From: Mesorhizobium carmichaelinearum
GTDB lineage: Bacteria > Pseudomonadota > Alphaproteobacteria > Rhizobiales > Rhizobiaceae
Assembly: GCF_900199455.1 (NCBI RefSeq)
Contig: NZ_FZQR01000001.1
Location: forward strand, 124,001 to 188,000
Length of the DNA: 64,000 bases
Direction: 5' to 3'
Shown: positions 17,990 through 26,463 of the stretch, piece by piece
Position numbering within the stretch: the first letter of the stretch is position 1
How the letters are laid out: each line of letters starts with the position of its first letter
Made by a program: the position numbers and the translations under genes
The notes under the pieces: generated by a model
What the model was told of the DNA's origin: nothing
Databases searched by the model: none
The model's input: only the letters and a program-made list of their open reading frames with translations

Positions 17990-19126
17990 ATGAGCGACAT
18001 TCTCACCATCGCAGACCTCAAGGATCTCGCGCGCCGGCGCGTGCCCAAGATGTTCTTCGACTATGCCGATTCCGGTGCCTGGACCGAGAGCACCTATCGG
18101 GCCAACGAGGAAGACTTCCAGAAGATCAAGTTCCGCCAGCGCGTTCTGGTCGACATGAGCAACCGCTCGCTGGAATCGACCATGATCGGCCAGAAAGTGT
18201 CTATGCCGGTGGCGTTGGCGCCGACCGGCCTGACCGGCATGCAGCACGCCGATGGCGAGATGCTGGCGGCGCAGGCGGCCGAGGAATTCGGCGTGCCTTT
18301 CACCCTGTCGACGATGAGCATCTGCTCGATCGAGGATGTCGCCTCAGTGACGAAGAAGCCGTTCTGGTTCCAGCTCTATGTGCTGCGCGACAAGGATTTC
18401 GTGCTCGACCTGATCGACCGGGCGAAGGCGGCGAAATGCTCGGCGCTGGTGCTGACGCTCGACCTGCAGATCCTCGGCCAGCGCCACAAGGACGTGCGCA
18501 ACGGGCTTTCGGCGCCGCCCAAGATGACATTGGCCAACATCATCGACCTGGCCAGCAAGCCGCGCTGGTGCCTGGGTATAGCCGGCACCAAGCGCCGCAC
18601 CTTCCGCAACATTGTCGGCCACGCCAAGGGTGTCGGCGATGTCTCTTCGCTGTCGTCCTGGACGACGGAGCAGTTCGATCCGCAGCTGTCGTGGAAGGAC
18701 GTCGCCTGGATCAAGGAACGCTGGGGCGGCAAGCTGATCCTGAAAGGTATCCTCGACAAGGAAGATGCGCTGATGGCGGCCAAGACCGGCGCCGACGCGA
18801 TCGTGGTTTCCAACCATGGCGGGCGCCAGCTCGACGGCGCGTCGTCCTCGATCATGGCGCTGGAAGAGATCGCCGATGCGGTCGGCGACAAGATAGAGGT
18901 GCATATGGATGGCGGCATCCGCTCCGGCCAGGATGTGCTGAAGGCGCTCTGCCTCGGTGCCAAGGGCACCTATATCGGCCGGCCATTTCTTTACGGACTG
19001 GGGGCGCTCGGCAAGGAAGGGGTTACCAAAGCGTTGGAAATCATCCGCAAGGAGATGGACATCACGCTGGCGCTGTGCGGAAAGCGTCTGGTCACCGACA
19101 TGGGCAAGGATCAGCTCCGCCGCTAG
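17990..19126 (+). CDS. lldD: L-lactate dehydrogenase (FMN-dependent, quinone-linked)
   Basis: 378 aa, alpha-hydroxyacid oxidase family TIM barrel. The FMN- and substrate-binding motifs are present: LAPTGLTGMQHADGE, FQLYVLRDKDF, LTLDLQILGQR, and the active-site SNHGGRQLDGA with the catalytic histidine, then VHMDGGIRSGQDVLKAL and GRPFLYGLG. Membrane-associated in relatives, passing electrons to quinone. Downstream of a FadR-type regulator and with glcDEF nearby, so the area concentrates 2-hydroxyacid oxidation. Other members of the family (glycolate or mandelate oxidases) cannot be excluded, but the regulator favours lactate. Confidence 0.9.
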   Translation: MSDILTIADLKDLARRRVPKMFFDYADSGAWTESTYRANEEDFQKIKFRQRVLVDMSNRSLESTMIGQKVSMPVALAPTGLTGMQHADGEMLAAQAAEEFGVPFTLSTMSICSIEDVASVTKKPFWFQLYVLRDKDFVLDLIDRAKAAKCSALVLTLDLQILGQRHKDVRNGLSAPPKMTLANIIDLASKPRWCLGIAGTKRRTFRNIVGHAKGVGDVSSLSSWTTEQFDPQLSWKDVAWIKERWGGKLILKGILDKEDALMAAKTGADAIVVSNHGGRQLDGASSSIMALEEIADAVGDKIEVHMDGGIRSGQDVLKALCLGAKGTYIGRPFLYGLGALGKEGVTKALEIIRKEMDITLALCGKRLVTDMGKDQLRR

Positions 19127-19163
19127 TGTCCCGTGACGGCCTGACCACGGAGACCATGAGGCG

Positions 19164-19931
19164 TTGGCGGAACCCGGCATCCATTTTCTCGACGCGCGCG
19201 GGCCGGAGGGTGTGCGTCTCTATGCAATCGGCGACGTACATGGCCGGCTCGACCTGCTGGCCGCCATGCACCAGCGGATCGAGAGCGAGCTGGAGTGGAA
19301 ACCGGTTCGCGACTGGCGGGTGATCCATCTCGGCGACTATGTCGACCGCGGGCCGGACTCCAAGGGCGTCATCGATTTCCTGATCGCGGCGCGGGAACGC
19401 GATCCGCGCCATCTGATGCTCGCCGGCAACCACGACATCGGCTTTCTCGACTTTCTCAGAACCCCTGACCCGGAAGGGCTTTTCATGCGCTATGGCGGCG
19501 TCCAGACGGCGCTGTCCTATGGTGTGTCGCTCACCGCCGACGCCAGCTGGTTCGGCAAAATGGAGACGATGAAGCGCGGACACCAGGCCCTGCTCGAGGC
19601 AATGCCGCCAAGCCATGTCGATTTCCTGCGGTCACTGCCATTCTCGATGACGTCAGGCGACTTCTTCTTCTGCCATGCCGGCATCAGGCCGGGCATTCCG
19701 CTGGACAAGCAAGATCCGCAGGACCTGATCTGGATCCGCGACGTTTTCCACGATTACACCGGCCTGTTCCCGAAGATCGTGGTGCATGGCCACACACCCG
19801 TCCCCGAGGCGGAAGTGATGGCCAACCGCGTCAATGTCGACACGCTCGCCTGGCAATCAGGCATGCTGACCGCCCTCGTCGTCGACGGGGCGGACAAGCG
19901 CATCCTGGAAATGGCGATTAAGGGAGCTTGA
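19164..19931 (+). CDS. serine/threonine-type metallophosphoesterase
   Basis: 255 aa, PPP-type calcineurin-like phosphatase. All metal-binding motifs are visible in order: GDVHGR (residue 23 on), GDYVDRGPDSKG, GNHD, a CHAG segment, and VVHGHTP near the C-terminus. Relatives are protein phosphatases (PrpA/PphA type) or diadenosine tetraphosphatase-like enzymes. It starts with a TTG at 19164; no in-frame ATG lies upstream of the first motif within a plausible distance. Only 37 bp after lldD, it could be cotranscribed but has no obvious functional link. Confidence 0.88.
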   Translation: MAEPGIHFLDARGPEGVRLYAIGDVHGRLDLLAAMHQRIESELEWKPVRDWRVIHLGDYVDRGPDSKGVIDFLIAARERDPRHLMLAGNHDIGFLDFLRTPDPEGLFMRYGGVQTALSYGVSLTADASWFGKMETMKRGHQALLEAMPPSHVDFLRSLPFSMTSGDFFFCHAGIRPGIPLDKQDPQDLIWIRDVFHDYTGLFPKIVVHGHTPVPEAEVMANRVNVDTLAWQSGMLTALVVDGADKRILEMAIKGA

Positions 19932-19969
19932 GCCCCCGCCGCGTCGCAGAATGCGTCGCGCGCGAGATT

Positions 19970-20110
19970 TCAGCGAAGCGAGGCGGTGACGCCGTAGCCG
20001 TCGACGGCGTTGTGGTTGTTGGCGGCATCAGCGGAATAGATGCCGAGACCGCACAGCACGATGGCGGACAACATGGCAAAGGACAGAAGCGCTGCTTTCA
20101 CGGAGGTCAT
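19970..20110 (-). CDS. 46-aa putative secreted small protein
   Basis: ATG at 20110 to TGA at 19970, convergent with the phosphatase gene. The N-terminus MTSVKAALLSFAMLSAIVLC is a clear hydrophobic signal-like segment. A cleavage site could follow SADAA, leaving a short polar tail (NNHNAVDGYGVTASLR). No family recognised. Weak AAGAG ribosome-binding site. Small exported proteins of this build are frequent in rhizobia, but without homologues in hand this remains a moderate call. Confidence 0.5.
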   Translation of the reverse strand: MTSVKAALLSFAMLSAIVLCGLGIYSADAANNHNAVDGYGVTASLR

Positions 20111-20386
20111 CTCTTGTTGAGCTTTGTGCATCTGTGCACCGGGCGGTTACCAATGCGTTGAAACGGAGAATTCGCTTCAAAGTTTCGACGATTTCGCGCT
20201 TCTAAGCGCGTTCTGTATCGACGGTGTGTCGCACGGGTCACACAAAAGGTTCATCCCGGTTGCACAGCCAATGCAGAGCGCGCGCCTTCTAGGATGGCGG
20301 GCGGACACAAGCCAAGGATGAAAGGGGTTTTCCCCAGCCGGTTTCACGGCTGCGTGCCAATTATGCCACGCGGGGGTGGACGCTCA

Positions 20387-20554
20387 GAGACTGTTTCGAA
20401 ATTCGCTCTGGCGAGTCATATGGTGGTGGTTTCGAGAACCGGAGCGGAGCGGACATTTGGGTCCGTGAGCTCAGTTCTACTGCGACGCAGTAGAACGGGG
20501 AAGCGCAGAAAACGCCATCAGATGGCCGCCAGAGTAGAATTTCCAAACAGTCTC
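20387..20554. repeat. 168-bp palindromic element downstream of the amidotransferase gene
   Basis: Arms of 18 bp at 20387-20404 and 20537-20554 are complementary with one mismatch (GAGACTGTTT and AAACAGTCTC at the ends). Further pairing continues inward (CTCTGGCG near 20405 with CGCCAGAG near 20528). A perfect 10-bp hairpin with a 3-nt loop lies inside at 20474-20496 (arm GTTCTACTGC). Its right end reaches the stop codon of the amidotransferase gene. The rest of the 20111-20552 interval holds no gene that I can see. It resembles dispersed rhizobial palindromes. Confidence 0.8.
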
Positions 20555-21251
20555 AGATCGTCGCTACCCAGGCGCGGGCTATGGCCAGACCGGCAGCATC
20601 GGCGTCGGGGCCGTTGCGGGCCATTTCACCATCGAGCTTGCCGGCCCAGTCGGGATGGCGCGCGGCGATGGTCGGCGCGAAGGAGGAACTCCAGTCCTCC
20701 ACCATCGGCCGGTCGGCCTCGAAATGGAACTGGAAGCCATAGACGGCGCGGCCGACACGAAAGGCCTGGTTCTCGGCGACATCATTGCCGGCGAGCCGTA
20801 TGGCGTTTTCCGGCAACACGAACGTGTCGTCGTGCCACTGGAAGATCGGAAATTTTTCCGGCAATGCGCCCAGCACCGGATCGGCCTTGGCATCCGGCGT
20901 CAGCGACACGCCGCGCCAGCCGAATTCATTGGCGCCGCCGATGCGGTTCTCGCCGCCGAAGGCGCGGGCGACCAACTGGCTGCCGAGGCAGATGCCGAGC
21001 ACGGCACGGTCCTTGCCGGCGAAATCGCGGGTCAGTTCGAGCAGTGCCGGAAAATAGGGATACTCATCATCGGCCAGCGCATTCTGGCCACCGCCGAGCA
21101 CCACCATGGCATCGTGACCGGCAGCGTCCTCCGGCAGCGGATCGCCTTTGTAGGGCAGGCGCACATCGAGATCGGCACCCGCTTCCGCAAGGGCGGCACC
21201 AACCTGGCCGAGGCCGGTATTGTCGTAGTTCTGGACCACCAGCACCCGCAT
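20553..21251 (-). CDS. class I glutamine amidotransferase-like protein
   Basis: 232 aa, related to the GATase domain of GMP synthase. The nucleophile Cys lies in GICLGSQ and the rest of the triad in YGFQFHFE (His, Glu). Upstream MVVLGGGQNALADDEYPYF is typical of free-standing members. No synthetase domain is attached, so the ammonia acceptor is unknown. Relatives include gamma-glutamyl peptide hydrolases or peptidase-like proteins. The start is the ATG at 21251 (MRVLVVQNYDNTGLG). It is divergent from the next gene and ends inside a palindromic repeat. Confidence 0.87.
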   Translation of the reverse strand: MRVLVVQNYDNTGLGQVGAALAEAGADLDVRLPYKGDPLPEDAAGHDAMVVLGGGQNALADDEYPYFPALLELTRDFAGKDRAVLGICLGSQLVARAFGGENRIGGANEFGWRGVSLTPDAKADPVLGALPEKFPIFQWHDDTFVLPENAIRLAGNDVAENQAFRVGRAVYGFQFHFEADRPMVEDWSSSFAPTIAARHPDWAGKLDGEMARNGPDADAAGLAIARAWVATI

Positions 21252-21340
21252 TTGCAAAACCCTGCTGACATGAAAATGATGCGACGAGCGATATCATGCC
21301 GCCCGCGTTGCAGCCAAGATGTGTATCGCAGGAGAGAACT

Positions 21341-21988
21341 ATGCCACTGCAGAACCGGGTCGATCCGTTCGGCGCCATCCACGCCGTGCCGGAGCGCGGG
21401 CTGTTCACCGGCAATCGCGGCATCATCCACGATCCCGCGACCAAGACGCTGCTCAGGAAACGCTGGGCGCTTCAGGCCTGGATCATCTGCGTGTGCCAAT
21501 TCCGCAATGTGCGGCGCGAGCCGATGGGCAGAAACCGTCCTGGCGGCAAGGCCGGTTGGACCGAGCTGTTTTTCCTCGACGAGGTGACGGCGCTGGCGGC
21601 AGGGCACCGCCCCTGCTTCTTTTGCCAGCGCGAACGGGCCAAGGATTTTGTCGGCCGCTTCGGCAAGGCCTTCGCCATTGCCGAGCCGCGCGCACCGCAG
21701 GTCGACAAGCGCCTGCACAAGGAGCGGCTGGCTTCGCGTGGCAAACGGCCTGCTGTTGCGATGGACCAGCTGGCCGGCCTGCCGGACGGCGCGGTGATCG
21801 CTGCTGGCGGCAACGCCTATGCCTTGCATCAAGGCAAAGCGTTGCGATGGTCCTTCGCCGGATATGGTCAACACGTCGGCCTTGGCCAACTGGAAGACAA
21901 GGCGCTTGTGCTGCTGACCCCCGAGACAACGCTTGCCGTCCTGCGGCATGGCTTTCGGCCGGTGTGGCATCCGTCTGCCGAGGCTTGA
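21341..21988 (+). CDS. conserved hypothetical protein with CxxC motif
   Basis: 215 aa, no signal peptide or membrane segment. Notable segments are [54 protein letters not shown] and the motif [15 protein letters not shown], whose single CxxC could bind metal or be redox-active. The sequence is strongly conserved in style, and I recognise the type from alphaproteobacterial genomes only as a hypothetical protein. It precedes rsmE by 31 bp on the same strand, so the two are probably cotranscribed. Function unknown. Confidence 0.75.
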   Translation: MPLQNRVDPFGAIHAVPERGLFTGNRGIIHDPATKTLLRKRWALQAWIICVCQFRNVRREPMGRNRPGGKAGWTELFFLDEVTALAAGHRPCFFCQRERAKDFVGRFGKAFAIAEPRAPQVDKRLHKERLASRGKRPAVAMDQLAGLPDGAVIAAGGNAYALHQGKALRWSFAGYGQHVGLGQLEDKALVLLTPETTLAVLRHGFRPVWHPSAEA

Positions 21989-22019
21989 CGCCGGAGGCCG
22001 GCTCGCTCATTCCTCAACC

Positions 22020-22754
22020 ATGCGCGCCAACTACAAGATGCAACGTCTGTTCGTGCCTGACGACCTCGGGCCGGATGCCGAGTTCGACGCCGACCAGCAG
22101 CAGAGCCATTACCTGCAGCATGTGCTGCGGCTTGGCGAAGGCGCCGAAATCCTGCTGTTCAACGGCCGCGACGGCGAATGGTCGGCGGCCATTGCGGCGA
22201 AAACAAAAAGAGCAGTGCGGCTGAAGGTGCTGGCATTGCAGCGGCCGCAACCACCGCTACCCGACCTCATCTATTGTTTCGCGCCGCTGAAGCAGGGGCG
22301 GCTCGACTATCTCGTGCAGAAAGCGGTCGAGATGGGCGCCGGCATCCTGCAGCCGGTCATCACCCAGCACACGCAAGTGGCCAAGCCGTCCATCGATCGC
22401 CTGCGCGCCAATGTCGTCGAGGCCGCCGAACAATGCGGCATCCTGGCGGTGCCACAGGTGCGCGAGGCGGAAAAGTTCGACCGTCTGCTGACCGGCTGGG
22501 ACAAGGAGCGGCGGCTGGTCTTCTGCGACGAGGACGCCTCGACCAACAATCCGTTGGCCGCGCTGCAGGCGGTAAAGGAGAAGAAGCTCGCGCTGTTGGT
22601 CGGGCCGGAGGGCGGCTTTTCCGACGACGAGCGCAAGATGCTGCGCGCCCTGCCCTTCGTCACCGCCATTCCGCTCGGGCCACGCATCCTGCGCGCCGAC
22701 ACGGCGGCCGTGGCCGCACTTGCGGTGATGCAGGCAACTGTCGGAGACTGGTAG
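22020..22754 (+). CDS. rsmE: 16S rRNA (uracil-1498-N3)-methyltransferase
   Basis: 244 aa, SPOUT-class methyltransferase acting on U1498 of 16S rRNA. N-terminal PUA-like domain ([31 protein letters not shown]), then the knotted SAM-binding domain with [30 protein letters not shown] and [16 protein letters not shown]. The start at ATG 22020 gives [11 protein letters not shown]; an internal ATG at 22038 is equally consistent with family length. Confidence 0.95.
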   Translation: MRANYKMQRLFVPDDLGPDAEFDADQQQSHYLQHVLRLGEGAEILLFNGRDGEWSAAIAAKTKRAVRLKVLALQRPQPPLPDLIYCFAPLKQGRLDYLVQKAVEMGAGILQPVITQHTQVAKPSIDRLRANVVEAAEQCGILAVPQVREAEKFDRLLTGWDKERRLVFCDEDASTNNPLAALQAVKEKKLALLVGPEGGFSDDERKMLRALPFVTAIPLGPRILRADTAAVAALAVMQATVGDW

Positions 22755-22898
22755 GACGTCATGTCTTGCAAGAGGCCGCCTGGATCGTGGCCTTCAATTC
22801 CTCTTGACCTGTGGCTCAGGATTTTTCGCTTGATCGGCTGCTGACATTTCGTCCATTTACCGCCGGCGGCTCCTTCGGCCGCTTTTGAGGGCTTGATC

Positions 22899-24272
22899 AT
22901 GGCGCGCGACACAACCGATTTCCGGCCGATCGAAGACATCGACGAACTCGTCGAGCACCTGGCCGAAGGCAACAAACCGCGCGACAAATGGCGCATCGGC
23001 ACCGAGCACGAGAAGTTCCCCTTCTATGTCGATGGCAACGCGCCCGTGCCCTATGGCGGCGACCGCGGCATCCGCGCCATCCTCGAGGGCATGCAGTCAA
23101 AGCTCGGCTGGGACCCGATCATCGATGACGGCCGCATCATCGGCCTGGTCGAGCCGACCGGCCAGGGCGCGATTTCGCTGGAGCCAGGCGGCCAGTTCGA
23201 GCTTTCCGGGGCGCCGCTGGAGACGATCCATCAGACCTGCCGCGAGGGCAATGCGCATCTGGCGCAGGTGCGCGAGATCGCCGAGCCGATGGGCATCCGC
23301 TTCCTCGGCCTGGGCGGCAGCCCGAAATGGTCGCTGGCCGAGACGCCGAAAATGCCGAAGTCGCGCTATGAGATCATGACGCGCTACATGCCCAAGGTCG
23401 GCACAAAGGGCCTCGACATGATGTACCGCACCTGCACGATCCAGGTGAACCTCGACTTCGAGAGCGAGGCCGACATGCGCCGCAAGATGCAGGTGTCGCT
23501 GAAGCTGCAGCCGCTGTCGACGGCGTTGTTCGCCAATTCGCCCTTCACCGAGAGCCACCCGAACGGCTTGCAGAGCTGGCGCGGCGACATCTGGCGCGAC
23601 ACCGACAACCAGCGCTCGGGCCTGCTCGAATTCTGCTTCTCGCCCGATTTCGGTTTCGCCGACTATGTCGAATGGGCACTCGACGTGCCAATGTATTTCG
23701 TCATTCGCGACGGCCACTATCACGACATGACGCACATCACCTTCCGCCAGTTCATGGCCGGTGCCGCACGCAACGAAGTGCCCGACGGCCTGCCGACGAT
23801 GGGCGACTGGGCGAACCATTTGTCGACGCTGTTCCCCGATGTGCGGCTGAAGCGTTTCCTCGAAATGCGCGGCGCCGACGGCGGACCGTGGCGGCGCATC
23901 TGCGCGCTGCCGGCCTTCTGGGTCGGGCTGCTCTACGATGAGGCAGCACTCGATGCGGCCGAGGCATTGACCGCAAGCTGGACCTACAAGGAAGTGCTGG
24001 CCATGCGCAACGCCGTGCCGGAGCTCGGCATTGGCGCACCCTTCCGCAATACCACGCTGCGCGAGATCGCCCGCGACGTGCTGGCCATTTCGCGCACGGG
24101 GCTGAAGAACCGCGGCAAGAAGAATCGCGACGGCTACGACGAAACCTCGTTCCTCAACACTTTGGATGAGGTGGTTGCGCGCGGCACGACCAGCGCCGAG
24201 GAGATGCTTTCCGCCTACCACACGCGCTGGGGCGGCTCGATCGAGCCGGTGTTCATGGAATACGCCTATTAA
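22899..24272 (+). CDS. gshA: glutamate-cysteine ligase (plant/alphaproteobacterial type)
   Basis: 457 aa. First step of glutathione synthesis, ATP-dependent joining of L-glutamate gamma-carboxyl to cysteine. It belongs to the plant-like class: KWRIGTEHEKFPF, GRIIGLVEPTGQGAISLEPGG, SLKLQPLSTALFANSPFTES, and the late segment GGPWRRICALPAFWVGLLYD. Cytosolic. The start is the ATG at 22899; a TTG two codons upstream is less likely. Monocistronic, about 140 bp after rsmE. Confidence 0.95.
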   Translation: MARDTTDFRPIEDIDELVEHLAEGNKPRDKWRIGTEHEKFPFYVDGNAPVPYGGDRGIRAILEGMQSKLGWDPIIDDGRIIGLVEPTGQGAISLEPGGQFELSGAPLETIHQTCREGNAHLAQVREIAEPMGIRFLGLGGSPKWSLAETPKMPKSRYEIMTRYMPKVGTKGLDMMYRTCTIQVNLDFESEADMRRKMQVSLKLQPLSTALFANSPFTESHPNGLQSWRGDIWRDTDNQRSGLLEFCFSPDFGFADYVEWALDVPMYFVIRDGHYHDMTHITFRQFMAGAARNEVPDGLPTMGDWANHLSTLFPDVRLKRFLEMRGADGGPWRRICALPAFWVGLLYDEAALDAAEALTASWTYKEVLAMRNAVPELGIGAPFRNTTLREIARDVLAISRTGLKNRGKKNRDGYDETSFLNTLDEVVARGTTSAEEMLSAYHTRWGGSIEPVFMEYAY

Positions 24273-24362
24273 CCCAGCGCGTTAAGAAGCGGCAAAAGCT
24301 GCTTCAATCGAGCGTTGAAACGAATTAGGCTCTCCTACGAGGATTTCCCGGAGGAGAAGCCG

Positions 24363-25385
24363 ATGCCTACCTTGTTCGACATGCTGACGCAGGCGCAGAA
24401 CGGCAACGGCATGCAGGCGCTTGCCCAGCAATATGGGCTTTCGATGCAGCAGACACAGGCTGCCGTCGCCGCATTGCTGCCGGCCTTTTCGCAGGGGCTG
24501 CAACGCAACACCGCCGATCCTTACGGGCTTGGCGCCTTCATGACGGCGATGGCAAGCGGCCAGCACGCCAAGTATTTCGAGGACGCGACCCGCGCCTTCT
24601 CGCCGCAAGGCGTCGACGAAGGCAACGGCATTCTGGGACATCTGTTCGGCTCGAAGGACCTGTCGCGCGCCGTCGCCAGCCAGGCGGCGCAAGCGAGCGG
24701 CGTCAGCCAGCAGATCCTGCAGCAGATGCTGCCCGCGATCGCCTCGATGGTGATGGGCGGACTGTTCAAGCAGACGACAAATCAGATGCAAGCCGCCGGC
24801 GGTTTTGGCGGCGGCAACAATCCGTTGGGCGAGATCATCGAGCAGATGATGCGGCAAGGCGGCGGCATGCAGGCCCCGGCTCCGCAACAGCGCCAGGCGC
24901 CGCAGCCGCAGAGCCCGATGGACAATCCGCTCGGCAAGGTCCTGCAGGACATGTTCGGCGGCGGCACGCCGCAACCGCAGAGCCAGCCGCAGCCGGCACC
25001 CAACCCCTATGGCGACAATCCGTTGGGCAAGGTGCTGCACGACATGTTCGGTGGCGGTACCCCACAGCCACAAGGCCGGGCACAGCCGCAGCCCCAGCAG
25101 ACGCAGAGCCCCTATGGCGACAACCCGCTCGGGAAAATCTTCGAGGAGATGTTGCGTGGAGGCGGTGGCTTCGGCACGCCTGGAGGGCAGCCGGCGCCAC
25201 AACCCCAGGCACCGCAGCAGCGCCAGGCCCCGCAGCCGCAGACCAACCCGAGCGGCCGACCAAGAAACCCGTTCGACGATCTGTTCGGCAAGATGTTCGA
25301 GACCGGCGCCCAGCAGCGCGACGACTACCAGAAGGGCGTGGAAACGATCTTCGACCAGTTCAAGCGGGACATGGACCGGCGGTAG
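24363..25385 (+). CDS. DUF937-domain protein with NPLGK repeats
   Basis: 340 aa. Residues 1-140 form a DUF937 (YidB-like) helical domain: LFDMLTQAQNGNGMQALAQQ, SMQQTQAAVAALLPAFSQGL, GNGILGHLFGSKDLSRAVA, QQMLPAIASMVMGGLFKQ. The remainder is Gln/Pro-rich and built of tandem units of the form NPLGKVLxDMFGGG (starting near 24818, 24922, 25014, 25118), ending NPFDDLFGKMF. Each unit looks like an amphipathic helix separated by flexible PQ linkers. Strong GGAGGAG ribosome-binding site upstream of 24363. DUF937 has no settled function; the repeats suggest a scaffold or multivalent binding protein. Confidence 0.85.
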   Translation: MPTLFDMLTQAQNGNGMQALAQQYGLSMQQTQAAVAALLPAFSQGLQRNTADPYGLGAFMTAMASGQHAKYFEDATRAFSPQGVDEGNGILGHLFGSKDLSRAVASQAAQASGVSQQILQQMLPAIASMVMGGLFKQTTNQMQAAGGFGGGNNPLGEIIEQMMRQGGGMQAPAPQQRQAPQPQSPMDNPLGKVLQDMFGGGTPQPQSQPQPAPNPYGDNPLGKVLHDMFGGGTPQPQGRAQPQPQQTQSPYGDNPLGKIFEEMLRGGGGFGTPGGQPAPQPQAPQQRQAPQPQTNPSGRPRNPFDDLFGKMFETGAQQRDDYQKGVETIFDQFKRDMDRR

Positions 25386-25414
25386 GCGACATCCGTGGGT
25401 AAAGACTGGAGCAG

Positions 25415-25645
25415 ATGCGCCGCAACCCTCGTGGCGACTGGTCAATAGCGGATGTAAGAGCCGTTTGTGACGAGGCAGGCGTCCAATGCGCGCCGCCAAG
25501 ATCGGGCGGCTCGCACTACAAGGTCTATCATTCAGCGATGGCCGACATTCTGACGGTGCCTTTCAAACGCCCGATCAAACCCGTATATATCCGGAAACTC
25601 GTGGCATTCATCGACGAGGTTAAGGGTCATGATGGACAGACTTGA
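25415..25645 (+). CDS. hicA: HicA-type toxin (mRNA interferase)
   Basis: 76 aa, double-stranded-RNA-binding-like fold. The catalytic histidine is His34 in GGSHYKVY, followed by the diagnostic LTVPFKRPIKPVYIRKLVAF. In this family the free toxin cleaves mRNA and tmRNA. It overlaps the downstream antitoxin gene by about 14 bp, the usual toxin-first order of hicAB. The sequence appears intact, so the toxin is likely active when not bound. Confidence 0.9.
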   Translation: MRRNPRGDWSIADVRAVCDEAGVQCAPPRSGGSHYKVYHSAMADILTVPFKRPIKPVYIRKLVAFIDEVKGHDGQT

Positions 25646-25853
25646 GTATCCGGTCGTCATCGCACCACTTTCCCTGGAGGACGGTGGTGGATTTTCGGCT
25701 TTTGTACCTGATCTGCCGGGTTGCATGAGCGATGGCGACACTCCCGAAGAGGCCATCGCGAACGTCCAAGACGCCATAGCATCCTGGATAGAAGCTGCAA
25801 ACGACCTTGGGCGAGCGATACCAAAGCCGTCGCAAAAGCTGGCCTTCGCCTGA
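25632..25853 (+). CDS. hicB: HicB-type antitoxin
   Basis: 73 aa. Partially degraded RNase H-like fold with the HicB signature YPVVIAPLSLEDGGGFSAFV and DLPGCMSDGDTPEEAIANV. It is short and has no C-terminal DNA-binding domain, so autoregulation would have to work differently from the long HicB type. I start at the second ATG (25632), five bases from AAGGG; the ATG at 25629 is equally possible. Pairs with the overlapping hicA. Confidence 0.88.
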   Translation: MDRLEYPVVIAPLSLEDGGGFSAFVPDLPGCMSDGDTPEEAIANVQDAIASWIEAANDLGRAIPKPSQKLAFA

Positions 25854-25856
25854 TTC

Positions 25857-25890
25857 CAAAAGAAAAGCCCGATCCTTGGGAGGACCGGGC
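25857..25890 (-). terminator. intrinsic terminator for the DUF1127 gene
   Basis: A 10-bp stem, 25867-25876 with 25881-25890 (GCCCGATCCT / AGGACCGGGC; one pair is G-U when read on the minus strand). On the minus strand it is followed by a U-rich run (positions 25866-25858). It lies between convergent hicB and the DUF1127 gene. Confidence 0.75.
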
Positions 25891-25995
25891 AATGTGCAGG
25901 CAGGCCGGCGGGGAACCGGCAGGGAGTGGGGAGCCTGCATAATCCTTGGTCGCGCTGAACCCTGAAAAGGTTCAATGCGGCCGAAAATCAGCCGA

Positions 25996-26286
25996 TCAGG
26001 CCACCTTGCGGGCGATGTCCTCGACCGTTTCCACACGATCGCTGGCGATTTCGCGCAGGATCGCCGTCGGGTCGCGGCCGAACGGCACGTCGATGGCGAC
26101 ATGCAGGTCGGCGCGCGTCAGGCCGATATCGGCGAGTTCAGCGTCCGACATCTCGCCAAGGCGGTAGAAGGCGCGACGGTTTTTCCAGGCGCGGTAGAAA
26201 TTGAAGACGGTATTGGCCACGCGCATCGCAACGGCCGGACGCGAGGTGATGCGCGAGGTCTCGGTGGCGAAATCGATCGTGGTCAT
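25996..26286 (-). CDS. DUF1127 (YjiS-like) small protein
   Basis: 96 aa. The arginine-rich DUF1127 segment is in the middle: FNFYRAWKNRRAFYRLGEMS, then DAELADIGLTRADL. Proteins of this class are small, cytosolic and often stress-induced; some bind RNA or affect phosphate or carbon metabolism in other Alphaproteobacteria. It is divergent from a LysR-type regulator, an arrangement that suggests control by that regulator. The start at 26286 has a GGAG ribosome-binding site (GAAGGAGACTGCC). Confidence 0.87.
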   Translation of the reverse strand: MTTIDFATETSRITSRPAVAMRVANTVFNFYRAWKNRRAFYRLGEMSDAELADIGLTRADLHVAIDVPFGRDPTAILREIASDRVETVEDIARKVA

Positions 26287-26463
26287 GGCAGTCTCCTTCG
26301 GAGTCGAGCGGACGAAACCAAGCAACAGACGCTGGCGACAGCGACCGTTTCGGCTTCGATTCACATGCCTTCATGTGGATGTCAGCAATTTGCCATCGAC
26401 CGATTGATTAATCCAACGAATGTTTTTAATCTTTAGCATCAACACCAGTGATGGATCACGCCG

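Noticed and set aside
20130..20380. Search for a gene or riboswitch in the interval after the 46-aa frame
   Set aside because: Only short frames without start signals; no recognisable riboswitch core.
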